A DNA stretch of 64,000 nucleotides, taken from assembly GCA_002900995.3 (NCBI GenBank), contig CM035311.1, positions 3,844,001 to 3,908,000 on the forward strand, read 5' to 3'. Positions 57,472 to 64,000 of this stretch are shown in pieces (within the stretch, counting starts at the first letter, position 1; each line of letters opens with the position of its first letter). Made by a program: the position numbers and the translations under genes. The notes under the pieces are model-generated. The model was not told the DNA's origin and did not search any database. It saw only the letters and a program-made list of their open reading frames with translations. This stretch comes from Ganoderma boninense (taxonomy: Eukaryota; Basidiomycota; Agaricomycetes; Polyporales; Polyporaceae).

Positions 57472-59029
57472 AGACGTGCAGGGGTGAGTAAAGGTGTGTA
57501 GGGGGAGTAGAGACGTATTGGTACTGGAGATGTACAAGGGGCTGCAAGGACCTTCTGCGGGCACAAGTCCATGAGCACTTAGTGCACACATCCGCGTCTC
57601 GCCTCCGACGCGGCTCTGCTCTGTGCTTGTACCACTACCACCTCCTCCCATTCGACTCTCGTACTTGAGGAACGTCTGCCTCAAGTACCACCCGCACTCA
57701 GCCCCTCAACCTTCCCCCCAACACAGTGTACCCGCCGGATTCGCCCCCAGAGCACGCAAGCTGCCACTCATGACGGCCACGATGAGGCCTTGGAGCGGGA
57801 ACGGGCGAGGAGTAGCCGTACGTATCCATTTGCAGCTCTTCGCTGCCGGCGAGGCACGTCCACGTGAGTCCGTCCAGGTGAGTCTGTCCATGCCACACCC
57901 TCCTCCAGATCCCATCCAATTCCGCTGCCGGCTCGTCATGCGCGTTAGCGGAGCACCCCTGCTGGCAAACATGCCGAGTCTTGGGTTGGCTGCATGCTGT
58001 CGCCAGGAAGATACATCCCAGGTGCGTCCGCGAACCTCAAGACGCCATCTCCGTCTCCTGTCCGAGTGGCCTACCGGCCCATCTCGTCAGCGCAGCGCCC
58101 AGGTGGTCCTCCGTCTTTAGACCCAGACCATAGACTTCAGATGGTACGCACCCCTTTACACTTCTTCGGACCTCGGCGCATGGTGTCCCATCTTGCAACG
58201 GCCCGCGCCGGGGAGACACGCTCTTGCGCAGCGAGTCCGCCATCCTCCATCCCCCATGCCGGCGTTCGAGGCTTCGGTACTGCCGGCGCGATCCTCCTCC
58301 GCCGGCGGATTCATCTCCTTCTCCTCAGCTGCCAGCTGTCCCCACGCCGCGTATATTTGATGCTGTAACCCTTGACCATCGGCGTCGCTGTCAATACTCC
58401 GGGAAGAAGGTACTTACCTTTGTTACGCCCTTTTGTCAGGCGGTGCTGTCCGTTACGGCCCGTGCCTTGTCGTACGGCTTTCACCGTCTCCTTCTCGCAT
58501 CGCGTACCCGAATCCTTGCACAGTGCTGACCAGCCTGGCCACTTGCAGCAGCGCATCCGAAACGACCCAAGGCGCTGGCACTCAATGTATGTGTGTTATT
58601 ATGCTGACGACAACACCTCGAACTCACCGTGTCTGTTTCCGCTCGCGAGCATCGGGAGGAAGAGTTCGGACTGTATCACGTACGTGATTGCCTCATATCC
58701 ATTGGCTGGAGCCTGATCCATCTCGTTCTCGGCACAGCCATCTCGGCTACTCGGGTATACATAACCACGCGTAGCACGTGAGTTTATCCAGATTATTAGG
58801 TGCAAAGCGACATGGCATGCTTACCATTGTTCTGAGCTTCTACTATCTAGGCACCGCCAGTCCTCACCTGGGCGAAGTCAGTCGTCTTGCCCACGACCGC
58901 CGCGGCTCCGTTTGTATTTGTCCTTGCCAAGCCACGTCCTATGCCATCCTCGAGTCCGGCGGACGTGTACGCCGGCTCGCCGCTCTCTCGACCGCTCAAC
59001 GCAGAGTGCCCGGCGGCCGTTGGAACTGA
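57472..59029. other. No supported gene
   Basis: Open frames overlap on both strands and match nothing. No clear repeat was found by eye. Confidence 0.4.
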
Positions 59030-61385
59030 ACGCGAAGGTGTCAGTCAAGTCGGCGAGACACTCACGCTTACGCTTGTGATGGCGCACGGACTCGAATCTC
59101 GCGGCCGGCTTGAGAATGGCAGGGGGGGCCAAATCCGGATAGACGTTGAGTGACGGCGTCTTGATCCCGGGTGCAGGAGATGCACGCCATGTCGAGGGCG
59201 TGTTCTCGGTCGCAGCCGGATGTAGCGGCTGGAACAAGCCGGTATTCGCCTCTTCTTTGGCTTGATACCCTGTCCGTCCGTTAGATCGCGGTCTGCGCGG
59301 TCCATTGGAGGTGACGGGGAGGTACCGAGGAGCGTCCGGGTCGGGGAGGGCCGCTCTTCAAATGCCTGCTGACCTGACACCTTGCGTGGCTGAGAGCGTC
59401 AGCGTCGGCTGCGCAAGGTGTTCAACGTCATCTGGGTAACCGGTTCGGCCCCGTCGACGGTACCCAGTGTCACCTGTCGCGCTGAATTTGTATGCACCGC
59501 AGTTGACGAGGCACCAGGCCTCAGCACCGCGGAGTGGTGGTCAGCGCAATCTTGAGATCTTCGCACCCTTCGCAAAACTGACTGCTTGCGATCGGCAGTC
59601 ATCGGCACCCGTCCTGAGCCATGGGTGATGGGAAACCCCGGATTTACTCCCCAGACGAGCCTAGTACCGTGTTCGTCTCGTCCTTCCTCCGGCGGCCCCA
59701 GTCGCCGCTTCACCTTCGTTCAGCGTAGTACCAATCGCTGCCATGTCGGGTCCGACGAGTCAGCCGTCATCGACGGCGAACAAGTTTGGCTTCGGCGGTC
59801 TTCCGGCTCGATAGGCCCGCCGCTGTGCTAGGCACAGCACCACGGAGCGTCATGAGCCGCGCTCCAGTTCGTTAAAACAGTGTAAGTGAGACCAGACGGA
59901 CAACCCTTCCAGCTGCTGCCACGCTCGTGCTGGGACACGTACCTTGCAGTCATGACCCCTGCTGCCGCCCACCGACACGGCGAGAGCCATCGTCCACGTT
60001 CGCAGCCACCGCCTCCGCCTCCCGACGCCTCGGCTCTCCATGGTGATAGCGAGTGCAGCAGCCGTGGTCGTGGCCCCGTTCCCGAACTTGGGTATCAGGT
60101 GCGACCCGTCCATGGCCGTCACCCGACTGTCGGAAAGACGGTCGATTTTCTTAGACCGCTTCAACGGCCGCGGCCAGCCTTTTGTACGGTTTCTCTGTGC
60201 GCCGGGTGCTTCGTCGAAGCGCTTTCATGGCCGTGTAGCGGACTGAAAGCCGATTTTGCCGCCCGCACTTTTCGAATGCAATGCAACCACGCGCAGACAG
60301 CGATCTCCTAACCTCAGTAGAGTCCTGTCGGACTCGCGACCTTCGGGACGGAAATGAATGTAAATTGTGGGGCGAACGGCAAGCAGGGGCGAACGGTCGC
60401 GGTTCGAGAAATAAAAATGATTTACGTACTGTATGCACGCGAGCCGCAGCCTGTCTCCTCATGGCCAGCCACTCCGAGCGCCATGGCGGTCTTTTCACGC
60501 CCGTACGAGACCTCCTTCGTCGATTTGTGTGCTCGGCATCCCGTAATGTGCTCAGGACACGGGACGTCCATCTCGATCCTCCCCTCTCTCACAGCACCGG
60601 AGCAGGCGGGGCCCGCTGCCTGCCTCGTACGACATTGCGGACGTCCTCCGTATGTCATTCTCTAGTGTTCTAAGTGCAGGTGCTCGTCGGCGTCGGACCG
60701 TTGTGGTGGCGCGGTGTTGCGTCCGAGGTTTGCTGGTGACCGCTCGCCTGCGTCCGTCTTGTTCAGAACTTAGCCCGGACGGCGCTGAACGGTCCGGGTA
60801 CACCTTGCAGACGGCCGTGCCACGGCCAAGCGGCTCCGGTTGTCTGGTGGTACGGCGCCCAACGACGAACCGCGTTCGCGCCAAGTCTTACAGTCCCTGC
60901 CGTTGATCGCGAACGTGCCCCTGCCCAGTGCCGGGTGGAGGTGCTCGCCCAGTCGGACTGTTTGTGGAGGGGCGGAGTCAGCTAACGGGCGCGTCTCCCG
61001 AGAGGAAAGCGCCATGACCTTCCGTTCCGACGCATCGAAACCGAACGGGCCCGTCGTGGAGCTCACCTGAGGGTGCGAATTGGAACGCGAGCGGAAGGAC
61101 CCGGCTTGAGTGATAGGGCGACTTACCTGGGTGGCCTCTCGCGACCTCAGTCTGTGCCTGCCGCTCGCCGAGACCCGACGGTCCCAGATATTCACCAAGT
61201 CGCGTACGGCGGGTGTCTGGCGGCCTGGTTTTGATGTTTCGGGCGTGTGGTTGTGACGTCTCGAACACGGTGTTGAGGCTGCTGGGCTGGCGGTAAATAG
61301 AAGAGGGACACTAGTGCTTGCTTACCGGATGAAGAAGACTCCGCTCGCCCCAGGATGTGAAAGTGAGCGCTGCTGCAATGGACGC
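59030..61385 (-). repeat. Dispersed repeat, copy C, up to the gap
   Basis: Collinear with 52240-54480 and, inverted, with 35990-36950. The last 1,163 bp (60223-61385) recur almost exactly after the gap. Confidence 0.65.
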
Positions 61386-61485
61386 NNNNNNNNNNNNNNN
61401 NNNNNNNNNNNNNNNNNNNNNNNNNNNNNNNNNNNNNNNNNNNNNNNNNNNNNNNNNNNNNNNNNNNNNNNNNNNNNNNNNNNNN
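61386..61485. other. Assembly gap (100 N)
   Basis: Exactly 100 undetermined bases, a conventional gap of unknown size. Confidence 0.99.
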
Positions 61486-62647
61486 TTCCATGGCCGTGTA
61501 GCGGGACGAAAGCCAGTTTTTGCCGCCCGCACTTATGTCGAATGCAATGGAACCGCGCAGACAGCGATCTCCTAACCTCAGTGAGTCCTGTCGGACTCGC
61601 GACTTCGGACGGAATGATGTAAATTGGGGGCGACGGAAGCAGGGCGACGTTCGCGGTTCGAGAAATAAAATGATTTACGTACTGTCATGCACGCGAGCCT
61701 GCAGCCTGTCTCCTCATGGCCAGCCACTCCGAGCGCCATGGCGGTCTTTTCACCCCGTACGAGACCTCCTTCGTCGATTTGTGTGCTCTCGGCATCCCGT
61801 AATGTGCTCAGGACACGGGACGTCCATCTCGATCCTCCCCTCTCTCACAGCACCGGAGCAGGCGGGTGCCCGCTGGCTGCCTCGTACGACATTGCGGACG
61901 TTCCTCCGTATGTCATTCTCTAGTGTTCTAAGTTGCAGGTGCTCGTCGGCGTCGGACCGTTGTGGTGGCGCGGTGTTGCGTCCGAGGTTGCTGTTGACGC
62001 TCGCCTGCGTCCGTCTTGTTCAGAACTTAGCGCCGACGGCGCTGAACGGTCCGGGTAATACACCTTGCAGACGGCCGTGCCACGGCCAAGCGGCTCCGGT
62101 TGTCTGGTGGTACGGCGCCCAACGACGAACCGCGTTCGCGCCAAGTCTTACAGTCCCTGCCGTTGATCGCGAACGTGCCCCTGCCCAGTGCCGGGTGGAG
62201 GTGCTCGCCCAGTCGGACTGTTTGTGGAGGGGCGGAAGTCAGCCTAACGGTGCGCGTCTCCCGAGAGAAAGCGCATTGACCTTCCGTTCCGACGCATCGA
62301 AAGCCGAACGGGCCCGTCGTGGAGCCTCACCTGAGGTGCGAATTGGAACGCGAGCGGAAGGACCCGGCTTGAGTGATAGGGCGACTTACCTGGGTGGCCT
62401 CTCGCGACCTCAGTCTGTGCCTGCCGCTCGCCGAGACCCGACGGTCCCAGATATTCACCAAGTCGCGTACGGCGGGTGTCTGGCGGCCTGGTTTTGATGT
62501 TTCGGGCGTGTGGTTGTGACGTCTCGAACACGGTGTTGAGGCTGCTGGGCTGGCGGTAAATAGAAGAGGGACACTAGTGCTTGCTTACCGGATGAAGAAG
62601 ACTCCGCTCGCCCCAGGATGTGAAAGTGAGCGCTGCTGCAATGGACG
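61486..62647 (-). repeat. Near-exact repeat of 60223-61385, likely unmerged contig end
   Basis: Begins ttccatggccgtgtagcg, as at 60223, and passes gtgaaagtgagcgctgctgc at about 62620, which is where the left copy meets the gap. Differences are mostly one- to few-base indels, as in unpolished or low-coverage sequence. Confidence 0.9.
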
Positions 62648-63226
62648 CCGGTTTGGGACTTGCTGAGAGTGTCGTTAGCGGATGCGGGGCTGGAGAGACG
62701 GAATTCAGCGTCGTCGGGCGATCGTCGTGCGGTACGAAGTGGAACGCGCATAAAGGACACGGGAGTCGGTGTGCATCCGGCCTCCACGACGAAAGTCGAG
62801 CTCTGTCCAGGGATGAGGATGGCGGGGCAGCGAGGAGCTGAGCTGGAGGAGGTTCTGAAAGTGCTAATCGCAGAGGCGGACGGGAGACAGGCGATGGTCT
62901 GAAGCGCAAGGATCGAGAGCGTCTTGCGTAGAGCCCGACACGGGAAGCTTGCACGAAACCAGAGACAGCCACAATCTCTACACCGCAGGTCGAGAAAACA
63001 ATCCAAGGTGAACAAGACTCAAGACAGAGCAATGTAGTAAGCTGTATGCGGTCTATGCGGTAACCGGGCCAGACTCGTCCACTTTGCACGCGTGTCGCGC
63101 GTTGGCCGGTCTCCGTCGGCCCGGCAGCCGGCACGCTGAGCTCGGGCTGAGGTCGATCGCCAAGTGCTCGACCACGACCAGCGACTTGCTTTCTGCCTCC
63201 ATCTTCCCGCTCAGCGGATACAGCGA

Positions 63227-64000
63227 ATGGCTAGCTATGAAGATTTATTCGAAACTAGCGCCCTTCACTAAATAGCCCATCCTCCGTCGCTTGAGTTCCC
63301 CTCTGGATACTCCCCGGACAACGCCTCAGAATGGTTAGCGCGTGCCCAAGGGCCGCAGGGGGACAGGACAATGGTGTTCTTCGGTTAGCACGCGTTAGTT
63401 CATGGTCTACCAGTCCAGCTCACTAACTGTTAGAGATCAGACAAGAATCTCGACTTCTTCCTGACCATCCTGACCATCCGCTTCCCCGTACCCTCCGCAG
63501 ACACTGTTGACCCCACCGCTCCGCCTCCACCACACCTCCTCTCCTACCTCGCCCGCCTTCAAATATCCTACGAGACGTCCTACATCTCTCCCGCTGCGAC
63601 CACTCCAGAGCTAACCCCCGCCTCACGCCTCTCTACTCCCCCACGACATAGCTCCATGCAACGCAATAGACGAGACAACCTCCTCCGCGGTCCACCCTCC
63701 ATATTTCCTCCCCATACGCCCCATCCTATTCCATCCGCGGCCGAGGCAGACCTCAAGTACGTCCAATCCCAAGGCACGCCCCTCGTTTCTGCCATCTGGG
63801 GCGAGTGCGACAATCCCCACAACGAGGCCTTCGCTCTCTTATGGGACCAGAATGAATCTTAACCCTAACCCGTCTATAAGATGACAATACTCGTCCGTAA
63901 GTCCCTATCTTCTCTAAACCACTCACTCAATCCAAGCTCTTCCCAGTCTTCATGATTACAAAGGTTTCCGACCCACTTTTATGCATCACCGTCTCCACCA
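63227..64000 (+). pseudogene. Trs65-like pseudogene, second copy, truncated by window edge
   Basis: From ATG 63227 it encodes MASYEDLFETSALH, then a TAA. The frame resumes with PSGYSPDNASEWLARAQGP, then after the intron NLDFFLTILTIRFPVPSADT, LLSYLARLQISYETSYISPA and SIFPPHTPHPIPSAAEADLK, and YVQSQGTPLVSAIWGE...EAFALLWDQ. It keeps a segment (PPHTPHPIP) lost in the 27842 copy. A telomere-like ttaaccctaaccc (63859-63871) follows DQNES and brings a stop. Confidence 0.65.
63859..63871. repeat. Interstitial telomere-like tract inside the Trs65 copy
   Basis: ttaaccctaaccc replaces a different sequence present at the matching place near 28390. Confidence 0.7.

Larger units (their letters stand above)
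63003..64000. repeat. Diverged segmental duplicate of 27597-28530
   Basis: Same order and orientation as the left copy: spacer, Trs65 start codon region, intron with ctcactaac branch motif, and following exon. Cut by the right window edge. Confidence 0.75.

Noticed and set aside
60390..60410. B-box-like ggttcga as a tRNA or SINE promoter
   Set aside because: The following bases do not complete the box (no CC), and no A box or cloverleaf is seen.
1..64000. CRISPR array, rRNA or bacterial operon
   Set aside because: No regularly spaced short repeats with unique spacers, no rRNA core sequence, and genes are intron-bearing.

Overview
The window reads as nuclear DNA of a filamentous basidiomycete, most likely a polypore-type Agaricomycete. 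Genes are split by many short (about 45-65 nt) GT-AG introns, one decayed gene resembles the polyporopepsin family of wood-rot fungi, a Ty3/gypsy chromovirus is present, and short TTAGGG-type telomere-like tracts are scattered through the right half. No tRNA, rRNA or CRISPR array was seen. Positions 61386-61485 are an assembly gap (100 N).

Layout. 1-2421 is a minisatellite with 95-bp and 74-bp units. 3880-8527 holds three ordinary-looking host genes: a BTB/POZ protein, an OB-fold-like protein and a PHD-finger-like protein. 8895-24298 is the least familiar part: three very large multi-exon genes that look intact. Two lie head to tail on the + strand and the third converges on them. The first has a ParB-like GQHR motif, the second has no fold I can name, and the third has a HxD...H...R pattern like a 2-oxoglutarate/Fe(II) dioxygenase.

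25940-34640 and 45880-57471 form a pseudogene graveyard: aspartic protease, TRAPPII Trs65, NOG1 GTPase, Xaa-Pro aminopeptidase, SEC61 alpha, C2-domain phosphatidylserine decarboxylase, a WSC-domain protein and a Ser-rich protein, all broken by stops and frameshifts. Between these blocks, 38024-45840 is a second PHD-like gene split by a young, complete 6,538-bp chromodomain Ty3/gypsy element (39248-45785). Its LTRs appear identical and it has a 5-bp target duplication.

The retrotransposon carries three unusual expression or replication signals readable from sequence: an 11-nt match that predicts Tf1-like self-priming, a G GGT TTC slippery heptamer directly before the gag stop with pol open in the -1 frame, and no ATG at all from the predicted transcript start to gag codon 206 of its open frame (1,167 nt).

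The right end (52.2-63 kb) is GC-rich and built from diverged copies of a dispersed repeat that is also present inverted near 36 kb. It also contains an apparent contig-overlap artefact around the gap and a second decayed copy of the Trs65 5' region running off the window edge.
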